A stretch of 10,405 nucleotides of DNA from Actinomycetota bacterium (GTDB lineage Bacteria > Actinomycetota > Acidimicrobiia > Acidimicrobiales > Ilumatobacteraceae), in assembly GCA_018882725.1 (NCBI GenBank), contig VERK01000064.1:1-10405 (forward strand), written 5' to 3'. A program made the translations under genes and the position numbers. This document shows, piece after piece, positions 1 to 6,188 of the stretch (positions are counted from its first letter, which is position 1; each line of letters opens with the position of its first letter). The notes beneath the pieces were generated by a model. It had not been told where the DNA came from. It saw only the letters and a program-made list of their open reading frames with translations, and did no database searches.

Positions 1-617
1 TCGATCGCGCGCGTTTGCTGTATCTCTACCCGAGCGATCTGAGCGACGAACTCATCGACGCCATTCTCGCGTCGGGCGTTCCGTATTTCGATCTTTCGCT
101 TCAGCACGTGAGCAAGCCCTTGCTGCGTCGGATGCGCCGCTGGGGTGACGGTCAGCGATTCCTCGATCGGATCGCCGACATCCGGCGTCGCGAATCGGCG
201 TCGGCGTTCCGGAGCAACTTCATCGTCGGCTATCCGGGGGAGACCGAGGCCGATCACGACGATTTGCTCGCCTTCGTGGAGGCGGCCCAACTCGACTGGT
301 GTGGCTTCTTCGCGTACTCGCCAGAAGAAGGCACCTACGCCTACGACCTCGACGGCGCCGTGCCCGACTCGCTCGTGCGCGAACGCCTTTCCGAACTTTC
401 GGAATTGCAGGATGCGATCACCGCACGCAAGCGCGACGAACTCATCGGGACCACCATCGAGGTGCTGGTCGACTCGCCTGGTGTGGGTCGTAGCCATCGC
501 GAGGCACCGGAGATCGACGGCATCGTCGAGTTGCCCGATTCGCTCGCGGTCGGCCAGTTCCACCAGGTTCGCGTCGCCGATGCGCTGGGTCCCGACTTGA
601 TCGCCGAGGTCATCTGA
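1..617 (+). CDS. rimO: Ribosomal protein S12 methylthiotransferase RimO, C-terminal part (5' end outside window)
   Basis: This is the last 204 codons of a radical-SAM methylthiotransferase that adds a methylthio group to an aspartate of ribosomal protein S12. The reading frame is open from the first base, so the N-terminal MTTase domain and the CxxxCxxC cluster lie outside the window. Visible here are the distal radical-SAM barrel signatures (SLQHVSKPLLRRMRR, then FIVGYPGETEADHDDLL and the YSPEEGTYAY stretch). A C-terminal TRAM-like domain follows, with GRSHREAPEIDG; the APEIDG signature is typical of RimO rather than of the related tRNA enzyme MiaB. The stop codon TGA shares bases with the pgsA start (TGATG), suggesting translational coupling. 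The assignment to RimO is confident. Confidence 0.93.
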   Translation, partial: DRARLLYLYPSDLSDELIDAILASGVPYFDLSLQHVSKPLLRRMRRWGDGQRFLDRIADIRRRESASAFRSNFIVGYPGETEADHDDLLAFVEAAQLDWCGFFAYSPEEGTYAYDLDGAVPDSLVRERLSELSELQDAITARKRDELIGTTIEVLVDSPGVGRSHREAPEIDGIVELPDSLAVGQFHQVRVADALGPDLIAEVI

Positions 618-1162
618 TGCCGGTCGATCCGAACGCCATCGCCACGTGGGCCAACGCCGTCACGGTGGGGCGCATCTTGTCGGCCCCACTCATGTTCGTG
701 GTCGTCCCCGATGGCACCAGTGGTTCGTGGGTCGCGCTGGCCGTGTGGTTCGTGCTGTGCGTGAGCGACGGACTCGACGGCTACTTGGCCCGTCGCCACG
801 GAACCACCCGGGCCGGCGCGTTCCTCGATCCGTTGGCCGACAAGATTCTCGTTCTCATCGCCATGTTCACGTTGGTGAGCAACGACATCTACTGGATCGT
901 CCCGGTTCTCATCATCGCCGCGCGTGAAGTGGCCATCAGCATGTACCGCGTGGTGGTGGGTGCACGTGGCGTGAGCATGCCCGCCAGCCGTCTGGCCAAG
1001 TACAAGACGACCATCCAGCAGTTCAGTGTGGCCTTCGCCATCGCTCCGGTCACGGCCGAGAACGCCACGTGGCTCTGGAAGTGGCTTCTCTGGATCGCGG
1101 TCGTCCTGACCGTCACGAGCGGCTTGCAGTACTTGTGGCGCGCCCAACGTCAGAGGGCCTGA
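617..1162 (+). CDS. pgsA: CDP-diacylglycerol-glycerol-3-phosphate 3-phosphatidyltransferase (PgsA-like)
   Basis: A 181-residue integral membrane enzyme of the CDP-alcohol phosphatidyltransferase family. PgsA joins CDP-diacylglycerol and glycerol 3-phosphate in the first step of phosphatidylglycerol and cardiolipin synthesis. The family motif is at residues 51-75: D51-x2-D54-G55-x2-A58-R59, G67, D71, D75, which supplies the metal- and CDP-binding aspartates. About six hydrophobic segments are visible, near residues 18-31, 37-50, 77-90, 93-110, 131-143 and 150-167. The spacer between R59 and G67 is 7 residues, one shorter than the usual 8-9. The ATG overlaps the rimO stop, and cinA starts one base after the stop, so rimO-pgsA-cinA reads as one transcript. 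Other CDP-alcohol transferases cannot be fully excluded, but length and neighbours favour PgsA. Confidence 0.9.
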   Translation: MPVDPNAIATWANAVTVGRILSAPLMFVVVPDGTSGSWVALAVWFVLCVSDGLDGYLARRHGTTRAGAFLDPLADKILVLIAMFTLVSNDIYWIVPVLIIAAREVAISMYRVVVGARGVSMPASRLAKYKTTIQQFSVAFAIAPVTAENATWLWKWLLWIAVVLTVTSGLQYLWRAQRQRA

Positions 1163-1163
1163 C

Positions 1164-2405
1164 ATGAGGTGTTCGGTGATCGCCGTCGGAACCGAGTTGC
1201 TGCTCGGTCAGATCGTCGACACGAATTCGTCCTGGATCGGTGAGCGTCTGGCCGCCAACGGCATCGACTCTCATGTTCAGTTCAAAGTTGGCGACAATCA
1301 CCGGCGCATCGTGACGTTGCTACGCGGGGCCCTCGACGAGGCTGATGCGGTGATCATGTGCGGAGGACTCGGGCCCACCCACGACGACCTCACACGTGAA
1401 GCAATCGCCGAAGTGATGGGCGTCGATCTCGAGATGAACGACGGCGTGGCCGACGTGATCCGCGAGATCTTCGCGTCACGAGGTCGGCGCATGGCCGACA
1501 ACAACTTGCGTCAAGCCATGGTGCCGCGCGGTGCCACGATCATCCCGCAGACGCGCGGCACGGCACCCGGGCTCATCTGTCCGATCGGACCGAGCGGCGA
1601 CAAGGTCGTGTACGCGGTGCCGGGTGTTCCGCACGAGATGTACGACATGATGGAGCGCGCGGTGCTGCCCGACTTGCGTCGGCGCACGGGTGACGTGAGT
1701 GTGATCGCCAGCAAGGTCGTACGCACCTGGGGCGAAAGCGAGAGCGGTCTCAACGAGCGCTTGGCGTCGCTCATCGAAAAACTCGAAGCCGAAGGAAATC
1801 CGACGCTGGCGTTTCTGGCCAGTGGCTGGGAGGGCATCAAGGTCCGCCTCACCGCCAAGGGTGCCGACGCTGAACAGGCTCAGGCGATCATCGATCGCTG
1901 GTTGCCCGAAGTGCATCGTCACGTGGGCGAGTTCGTGTTCGGCTACGACACCGACACCATGGAGTCGGTCGTACTCGAGTTGCTCGACTCTCACGGCTGG
2001 TCACTCGGACTCGCCGAGTCCGTCACCGGCGGATTGGTGGCTGGTCGCATCACTGCCGTTCCGGGAGCCAGTCGTACGTTCAGGGGATCGATCGTGTCGT
2101 ACGCGAGCGACGTGAAGTTCGACGTGTTGTCGGTGCCGCACGGTCCGGTGGTGAGTGCCGAGGCCGCCGTGGCGATGGCCGATGGTGCGCGCCGTGTGCT
2201 CGGAGCCGATGTCGGGCTCGCACTCACGGGGGTGGCCGGACCGACCGAGCAGGACGGCCAACCGGTCGGAACGTTGTGGGTCGGGTTGGCGTTGCCGAAT
2301 CAGGAGACCACCGCCACACTGTTACGCATGCCGGGAACACGCGACCAGATGCGCCAGATGTCGGTCATCTCGGCACTCGATCTGCTGCGAAGACGCCTCG
2401 TCTGA
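1164..2405 (+). CDS. cinA: CinA family protein (molybdopterin-binding-like domain plus C-terminal NMN amidohydrolase domain)
   Basis: A full-length 413-residue CinA. The N-terminal half is the MoCF/COG1058 domain: MRCSVIAVGTELLLGQ at the start and the signature G67-G-L-G-P-T-H-D-D75. The C-terminal half is the CinA/PncC domain with AESVTGG around Ser286, the residue expected to act as nucleophile in deamidation of nicotinamide mononucleotide, followed by PGAS, VSYA and LTGVAGPT. In characterised members the N-terminal domain is an ADP-ribose pyrophosphatase and the C-terminal domain recycles NMN in pyridine nucleotide salvage; the competence link implied by the name is not evident here. The start lies one base after the pgsA stop, in a cotranscribed arrangement. 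In many bacteria recA follows cinA; here a tRNA and carD follow. Confidence 0.93.
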   Translation: MRCSVIAVGTELLLGQIVDTNSSWIGERLAANGIDSHVQFKVGDNHRRIVTLLRGALDEADAVIMCGGLGPTHDDLTREAIAEVMGVDLEMNDGVADVIREIFASRGRRMADNNLRQAMVPRGATIIPQTRGTAPGLICPIGPSGDKVVYAVPGVPHEMYDMMERAVLPDLRRRTGDVSVIASKVVRTWGESESGLNERLASLIEKLEAEGNPTLAFLASGWEGIKVRLTAKGADAEQAQAIIDRWLPEVHRHVGEFVFGYDTDTMESVVLELLDSHGWSLGLAESVTGGLVAGRITAVPGASRTFRGSIVSYASDVKFDVLSVPHGPVVSAEAAVAMADGARRVLGADVGLALTGVAGPTEQDGQPVGTLWVGLALPNQETTATLLRMPGTRDQMRQMSVISALDLLRRRLV

Positions 2406-2419
2406 CTCGTCCGAGTTCG

Positions 2420-2425
2420 TACCCT
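2420..2425 (+). promoter_or_regulatory. Possible -10 element of the tRNA-Arg gene
   Basis: The hexamer TACCCT fits the actinobacterial TANNNT -10 pattern and ends 9 bases before the first base of the tRNA, a plausible distance for a start at or near the mature 5' end. No convincing -35 element is visible, so this is a weak call. Confidence 0.3.
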
Positions 2426-2434
2426 GTCTCATCG

Positions 2435-2508
2435 GCCCTCGTAGCTCAGTTGGATAGAGCAACGGCCTTCTAATCCGTAGCGCGCACGTTCGAATCGTGC
2501 CGAGGGCG
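2435..2508 (+). tRNA. tRNA-Arg, anticodon UCU (reads AGA)
   Basis: The cloverleaf can be folded by hand. The acceptor stem GCCCTCG pairs with CGAGGGC over 7 bp. The D stem is GCTC/GAGC with loop AGTTGGATA. The anticodon arm is ACGGC-CTTCTAA-TCCGT with anticodon TCT at 2469-2471, the variable loop is AGCGC, and the T arm is GCACG-TTCGAAT-CGTGC. The discriminator base is G at 2508, and CCA is not encoded (CCCA follows), so CCA would be added after transcription. The bottom pair of the anticodon stem (C31-U39) is a mismatch. AGA is a rare codon in the neighbouring GC-rich genes, so this should be a minor tRNA. Confidence 0.95.
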
Positions 2509-2529
2509 CCCAAATCGGCCAGTCAGGTC

Positions 2530-2535
2530 TAGAAT
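2530..2535 (+). promoter_or_regulatory. Possible -10 element for carD
   Basis: TAGAAT is a close match to the sigma-A -10 consensus. It lies between the tRNA 3' end and carD, 39 bases before the GTG start, which would give a leader of about 30 bases containing the GAGG ribosome binding site at 2566-2569. No clear -35 hexamer is seen at 16-18 bases spacing. Confidence 0.4.
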
Positions 2536-2574
2536 CCTCAGTCGGCCTGCGTACCCCCAACGATCGAGGTTTTC

Positions 2575-3279
2575 GTGAAGTTCAAGAAGGGTGACACCGT
2601 CATCTATCCCCAGCACGGGGCCTGCAAAGTGGTGGCGACCCGCAAGGAAGACCCGTTCGGCAGCGGCAAGCAGATCGAGTACTTGGTGCTCAGCACCGTC
2701 ATCGGCGAGATGATGCTCAAGGTTCCGATGTCGAAGGTCGACGACGTGGGCGTGCGTCCGCCGGTGTCGCCCGACGAGTTGGCCGACTTGGTCGCGGTGT
2801 TGGCCAAGCCCGATCCGCGCGTCCCGAGCAACTGGAGCCGTCGCTTCAAGAACCACCAGGAGAAGTTGAAGAGCGGTGACGTGTATCAGGTCGCCGAAGT
2901 GGTGAGAAACCTGTCGGCCCGTAATCGTGATGCGAGCCTGTCGGCCGCCGAGCGCACGATGTACGAGCGCGCACGCGTCAACTTGATCTCCGAGATCGCA
3001 CCCGCGTTGAAGGTGTCACCCGAAGAAGCCGAGCGCTATCTCGACGATGCGTTGGCCAAGGGCGTGTTGAAGGCCACCAAGGCCGCACCCAAGAAGGCCG
3101 ATGCTCCGGCGGCGGCCCCGGCCGAGCCGGCCAAGAAGCCCGAAGCCAAGAAAGCCGAGCCGAAGAAAGCTGAGCCGAAGAAAGCTGAGCCGAAGAAAGC
3201 CGAGCCGGCCAAGAAGGCAGTCGCCAAGAAGGCCGAGCCGAAGAAAGCTGCTCCGGCCAAGAAGCCCGCCAAGAAGTAG
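2575..3279 (+). CDS. carD: CarD family RNA polymerase-binding transcription regulator with a long Lys/Ala/Pro-rich tail
   Basis: A 234-residue CarD/CdnL homologue. Residues 1-55 are the RNA polymerase beta-interacting Tudor-like domain (FKKGDTVIYPQHGACKVV). Residues about 60-165 are the helical DNA-binding domain, with NWSRRFK around Trp87, equivalent to the tryptophan that wedges the upstream edge of the promoter bubble in mycobacterial CarD. The family acts globally by stabilising open complexes, notably at ribosomal RNA promoters. The usual actinobacterial protein is about 160 residues; here residues 166-234 form an extra tail (24 lysines in 69 residues) with four tandem KKAEP units, resembling histone H1-type tails and likely disordered and DNA-binding. 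The GTG start follows GAGG with 5 bases spacing. The core assignment is firm; the role of the tail is inferred. Confidence 0.95.
   Translation: MKFKKGDTVIYPQHGACKVVATRKEDPFGSGKQIEYLVLSTVIGEMMLKVPMSKVDDVGVRPPVSPDELADLVAVLAKPDPRVPSNWSRRFKNHQEKLKSGDVYQVAEVVRNLSARNRDASLSAAERTMYERARVNLISEIAPALKVSPEEAERYLDDALAKGVLKATKAAPKKADAPAAAPAEPAKKPEAKKAEPKKAEPKKAEPKKAEPAKKAVAKKAEPKKAAPAKKPAKK
3148..3207. repeat. Tandem 15-base repeat coding for KKAEP, four copies
   Basis: Four head-to-tail copies of the unit AAGAAAGCYGAGCCG lie in frame within the carD tail (residues 192-211). They differ only by GCC or GCT at the alanine codon. A fifth near-copy lies at 3226-3240 and related AAGAA-rich units follow to the stop. 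The unit length is a multiple of three, so gain or loss of copies would keep the frame. Confidence 0.9.
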
Positions 3280-3286
3280 TCACTCG

Positions 3287-3308
3287 CCGAGGCCACGAGG
3301 TGGCTCGG
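3287..3308. terminator. Inverted repeat after carD; weak terminator or operator-like dyad
   Basis: CCGAG(G)CCAC and GTGGCTCGG form a 9-bp stem with one bulged G and a 3-base loop (GAG). It begins 8 bases after the carD stop. No U-tract follows, so it is not a classical intrinsic terminator, although GC-rich actinobacteria often use such hairpins. It abuts the candidate -10 of the next gene, so it could equally be a regulator binding site. Confidence 0.45.
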
Positions 3309-3314
3309 TAGGGT
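3309..3314 (+). promoter_or_regulatory. Candidate -10 element for a leaderless ligase mRNA
   Basis: TAGGGT matches TANNNT and is separated from the ATG at 3321 by exactly 6 bases, which places the transcription start at or next to the A of the start codon. The GGG inside it could instead serve as a weak Shine-Dalgarno site with 7 bases spacing. No -35 element is evident. Confidence 0.45.
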
Positions 3315-3320
3315 GCGCTC

Positions 3321-4706
3321 ATGGTGAAGTCCATGATGAACAGGGTGTCGATCACGCGCGACGACCTGATGTCGAAGATCGCCCAGGGCGAGATCGACAC
3401 GATCATCATGGGTTTCCCCGATCGCTACGGGCGTCTGACCGGCAAACGGACGGCCGCGTCATTCTTCGTCGAGCACGTGGCCGATCACGGCACCGAGAAC
3501 TGCGACTATCTGCTCACCTGCGATCTCGATTACCAACCGCAGACCGGATTCAGATTCTCGAGTTTCGACAAGGGATACGGCGACATGGTGGCGGTGGCCG
3601 ATTGGTCGACTGTGCGTGTTCTGCCGTGGGTTCCGAAAACGGCTCTGGTCGTGTGCGACCTGCGCACACCCGACGGCCACCCGGTGGACGTTGCTCCGCG
3701 CACGATCCTGGCCCGCCAAGAAGAGGCCGCCCGTGCGCTCGGCTTCGCGCCCATGGTCGGCAGCGAGATCGAGTTCTTCATGTTCCACGAGTCGTACGAG
3801 GAAGCGCACAGCCGCGGTTACCAGCAACTACGTCCTCATTCCGCGTTCGCCGAGGACTACAACATCCTCGCCACCACGCGTGACGAAGAAGTGATCGGCC
3901 GCATTCGACGTGCGTTGATCGAAGCCGGTTGTCCAGTCGAGTTCTCGAAGGGAGAAGCCGGAGCGGGTCAGCACGAGATCAACATCGGCTACGCGTCTCC
4001 GCTCGAGATGGCCGATCGCAACCTCGTGTACAAGACGGCGGCCAAGGAGATCGCGGCCGCGGCCGGCAAGTCGATCACGTTCATGGCCAAACCGGGTTTC
4101 CACGACGTGGGTTCGTCGTGTCACCTGCACGTGAGCCTCTGGAGTCTCGACGGTAAGACGCCGGTGTTCCCCGATGAGGCCGGTCAGTGGGGGATGAGCG
4201 ACACGTTCCGACACTTCCTCGCTGGCCAGATCGCCACTGCGCGCGAGTTCGCGTTGCTCTGGGCTCCCACGGTCAACAGTTACAAACGCTTCCAACCCGA
4301 ATCATGGGCGCCCACCGGAGTCGGCTGGGGCGTCGACAATCGCACTCTTGGGTTCCGCAAGGTCGGGCATGGTGCGTCCACGCGCGTCGAGAGTCGCATC
4401 CCGGGGGCCGACGCCATCAGTTACCTCGCGTTTGCCGGGGCCATTGCTGGTGGTTTGTACGGCATTCGTCACCGCCTCGAACTCGCAGCTCCGTTCGAGG
4501 GCAACGGCTACACCGCACCCGACGTCGGTCGCATTCCCTGGAATCTGCCCGATGCGATCGAACTCTGGAAGACGAGCGACATCGCTCGGGACTGTTTCGG
4601 CGACGACGTGCACCACTGGATCCTGCGCTGTGCCGAATCCGAGTGGGAAGCGTTCAACCGCACGGTCACCGACTGGGAACTCCACCGCTACTTCGAGCGG
4701 ATCTGA
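3321..4706 (+). CDS. Glutamine synthetase family protein, probably a gamma-glutamyl-amine ligase (PuuA/GlnA3/GlnA4-like)
   Basis: A 461-residue ATP-dependent ligase of the glutamine synthetase fold. Catalytic motifs are present: E149-I-E151 in GSEIEFF, E212 and Q217-H-E219-I-N in EAGAGQHEIN, FMAKP, H268-L-H270-VSLW, NSYKRF, NRTLGFR, and R355-V-E357-S-R359 for metal and glutamate binding. The C-terminal part (GNGY, then FGDDVHHWIL and VTDWELHRYFERI) resembles ligases that glutamylate polyamines, ethanolamine or other amines rather than the ammonia-assimilating enzyme, and the NLYDLP adenylylation motif is absent although a tyrosine does sit at 397. ATG 3321 was chosen; in-frame ATGs at 3333 and 3336 are alternatives. 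An SDR gene follows after 13 bases, suggesting cotranscription. The true acceptor amine is unknown. Confidence 0.85.
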   Translation: MVKSMMNRVSITRDDLMSKIAQGEIDTIIMGFPDRYGRLTGKRTAASFFVEHVADHGTENCDYLLTCDLDYQPQTGFRFSSFDKGYGDMVAVADWSTVRVLPWVPKTALVVCDLRTPDGHPVDVAPRTILARQEEAARALGFAPMVGSEIEFFMFHESYEEAHSRGYQQLRPHSAFAEDYNILATTRDEEVIGRIRRALIEAGCPVEFSKGEAGAGQHEINIGYASPLEMADRNLVYKTAAKEIAAAAGKSITFMAKPGFHDVGSSCHLHVSLWSLDGKTPVFPDEAGQWGMSDTFRHFLAGQIATAREFALLWAPTVNSYKRFQPESWAPTGVGWGVDNRTLGFRKVGHGASTRVESRIPGADAISYLAFAGAIAGGLYGIRHRLELAAPFEGNGYTAPDVGRIPWNLPDAIELWKTSDIARDCFGDDVHHWILRCAESEWEAFNRTVTDWELHRYFERI

Positions 4707-4707
4707 C

Positions 4708-4713
4708 GAAAGG
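4708..4713 (+). promoter_or_regulatory. Ribosome binding site deciding the SDR start
   Basis: GAAAGG lies 6 bases before ATG 4720 and fixes that codon as the start, although the reading frame stays open far upstream into the ligase gene. Confidence 0.7.
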
Positions 4714-4719
4714 TTGTCC

Positions 4720-5490
4720 ATGGCTCGCCTCGACGGCAAGGTCGCTCTCATCACTGGTGCATCGTCCGGCCTCGGTCGTGTGGCCGCCGAACTCTTCGCT
4801 CGTGAAGGCGCCGCCGTGGTCGTTGCCGATGTGGTCGATGGTGACGAGGTCGTGTCGGCGATCGACGACGCTGGTGGCGACGCCACCTTCGTGAGTTGCG
4901 ACGTGACCGACGATGAGTCGGTGAAGAACGCGGTCGACCATGCGGTGTCGACGTTCGGTGGTCTCCACGTGCTCTACAACAACGCCGGCGTGATGCTGGG
5001 CGACGACGACAATCCCGAGACCACGTCGATCGAGACGTACGACAAGACGATGGACATCAACGTCAAGGGTGTGTTGCTCGGCTGCAAGCACGCCATCCCG
5101 GCCCTGCGCGCATCAGGCGGCGGATCGATCGTGAACGTCGCGAGTTTCGTCGCCCACATGGGTGCGGCCACACCCCAGGTCGCCTACACCGCGTCGAAGG
5201 GCGCGGTACTGGCCATGACCCGCGAGATCGCCGTCATTTACGCGCGTCAGGGAATTCGTGCCAATGCGTTGTGTCCCGGACCGGTCATGACCCCGCTACT
5301 GGCCAAATTCTTGAGCGACGACGCCAAGCGCAATCGACGTCTGGTGCACATCCCGATGGGACGTTTCGGCGAGCCACTCGAGATCGCTCAAGGGGCGCTC
5401 TTCCTCGCGAGCGACGAGAGCAGTTGGATGACGGGGCAGTCGCTCGTCATCGATGGCGGCATCACCGCCGCCTACGTCACGCCCGAGTGA
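4720..5490 (+). CDS. Short-chain dehydrogenase/reductase (classical SDR, likely NAD-dependent)
   Basis: A 256-residue classical SDR, the usual family length. The Rossmann cofactor motif is T12-G-A-S-S-G-L-G19; Asp37 at the end of beta-2 (VVVAD) suggests NAD(H) rather than NADP(H). NNAG is at 87-90 and the catalytic tetrad is Asn114, Ser142, Tyr156 and Lys160 (YTASK). The end of the protein (MTGQSLVIDGG) is also typical. It oxidises a hydroxyl or reduces a carbonyl on an unknown substrate in the cytoplasm. The frame is open upstream, but the ribosome binding site and the family N-terminus (ARLDGKVALITG) support ATG 4720. It follows the glutamine-synthetase-like ligase by 13 bases, so the two probably act in one pathway. 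It converges with the next gene, with one base between the stop codons. Confidence 0.93.
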   Translation: MARLDGKVALITGASSGLGRVAAELFAREGAAVVVADVVDGDEVVSAIDDAGGDATFVSCDVTDDESVKNAVDHAVSTFGGLHVLYNNAGVMLGDDDNPETTSIETYDKTMDINVKGVLLGCKHAIPALRASGGGSIVNVASFVAHMGAATPQVAYTASKGAVLAMTREIAVIYARQGIRANALCPGPVMTPLLAKFLSDDAKRNRRLVHIPMGRFGEPLEIAQGALFLASDESSWMTGQSLVIDGGITAAYVTPE

Positions 5491-5491
5491 T

Positions 5492-6157
5492 TCAGTCGAG
5501 AACCACGACGCCGTGCGCGGTCTGAACACGCGCCGCCAGGGCCGGCCGATCGGCGAGGTGGACGATGATGCGAGCCGGTTCGTCACCGAGCGTCATGTCG
5601 TCGCTCACGGCCGAGAGCATCAGATCGATCGTTCGCGGTTCGGGGTGGAAGATCTCGAGATCGACGAGGAGTCCGGCCACCGGAAGGCCAGTCGAGGGAT
5701 GCACCGAGTGGCCCCAGTCGATGAAGAACGGAAGAACGTTCGCTGCATCGTTCGCTTGTGCGGCAACGGTCAGAGACCATTCGAGGACGACTCCGTCGGG
5801 ACGTTGACGCGACATCGAGACGATCGCGCCCGGATCGAAGCCGGACTCGCGGGCCAACCCGAGCACGTCGACGAGAGGGCGGCGCGATGACGCGCACCAC
5901 GCGACGAGACGCGGTTCGTCGAGATCGTCGATGCCGAACGGTCGGGGAGCCGCTGGTTCGGGTTGGGCCGGGTCGGGGCCGATGACTTCGAGGTAGGTGG
6001 ATCCACCCAATCCGACCAACGCGTTGTACGTGCCCCATCCGAGGTGAGCGCCGCCGGGTACTGGTGCGACTCCGAGCAATTCTTCGACGTGGCGAACGCT
6101 CTGCCCGAGGTCGGGTGTCGCGTACACGAGGTGGTCGATCGTCAAGTGAGTACCCAT
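5492..6157 (-). CDS. VOC superfamily / glyoxalase-like domain protein
   Basis: A 221-residue protein with an N-terminal glyoxalase-like (Glyoxalase_3 type) module: IDHLVYATPDL with His9, GGAHLGWGTYNALVGLG with His38, then YLEVIGPD with Glu57. His9, His38 and Glu57 are possible metal ligands. The second half (about 75-221) is less conserved and probably completes the fold with a repeated beta-alpha-beta-beta unit. The start ATG at 6157-6155 is preceded by a strong GAGGGAG Shine-Dalgarno sequence; an upstream extension of 35 codons in the same frame would lie antisense to the divergent dehydrogenase and is unlikely. Members occur near catabolic genes, but this one's substrate cannot be assigned. 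No transcription terminator is seen between it and the SDR gene. Confidence 0.82.
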   Translation of the reverse strand: MGTHLTIDHLVYATPDLGQSVRHVEELLGVAPVPGGAHLGWGTYNALVGLGGSTYLEVIGPDPAQPEPAAPRPFGIDDLDEPRLVAWCASSRRPLVDVLGLARESGFDPGAIVSMSRQRPDGVVLEWSLTVAAQANDAANVLPFFIDWGHSVHPSTGLPVAGLLVDLEIFHPEPRTIDLMLSAVSDDMTLGDEPARIIVHLADRPALAARVQTAHGVVVLD

Positions 6158-6188
6158 GGGCTCCCTCGAGCCTGCCAAACTCGACGTC

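Noticed and set aside
341..1165. Long minus-strand open frame (274 codons) opposite rimO and pgsA
   Set aside because: It is rich in His, Arg, Asp and Gly with no domain, and lies antisense to two well-supported genes; this is a typical shadow in GC-rich DNA.
2435..2574. tRNA gene as a genomic-island attachment site
   Set aside because: No integrase and no direct repeat of the tRNA 3' end were seen elsewhere in the window, and the next gene (carD) is core.
3101..3883. Plus-strand open frame of 260 codons in another phase across the carD tail and the ligase start
   Set aside because: Arginine-rich low-complexity translation produced by the repeat region in another frame; both overlapped genes have clear motifs.
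4500..4511. Tyr397 of the ligase as an adenylylation site
   Set aside because: The number coincides with the E. coli glutamine synthetase site, but the surrounding NLYDLP motif is absent and GNGY is typical of the PuuA-like group.
4348..4719. Possible 124-residue N-terminal extension of the SDR
   Set aside because: The extension is out-of-frame translation of the ligase; the ribosome binding site at 4708-4713 and the SDR N-terminus set the start at 4720.
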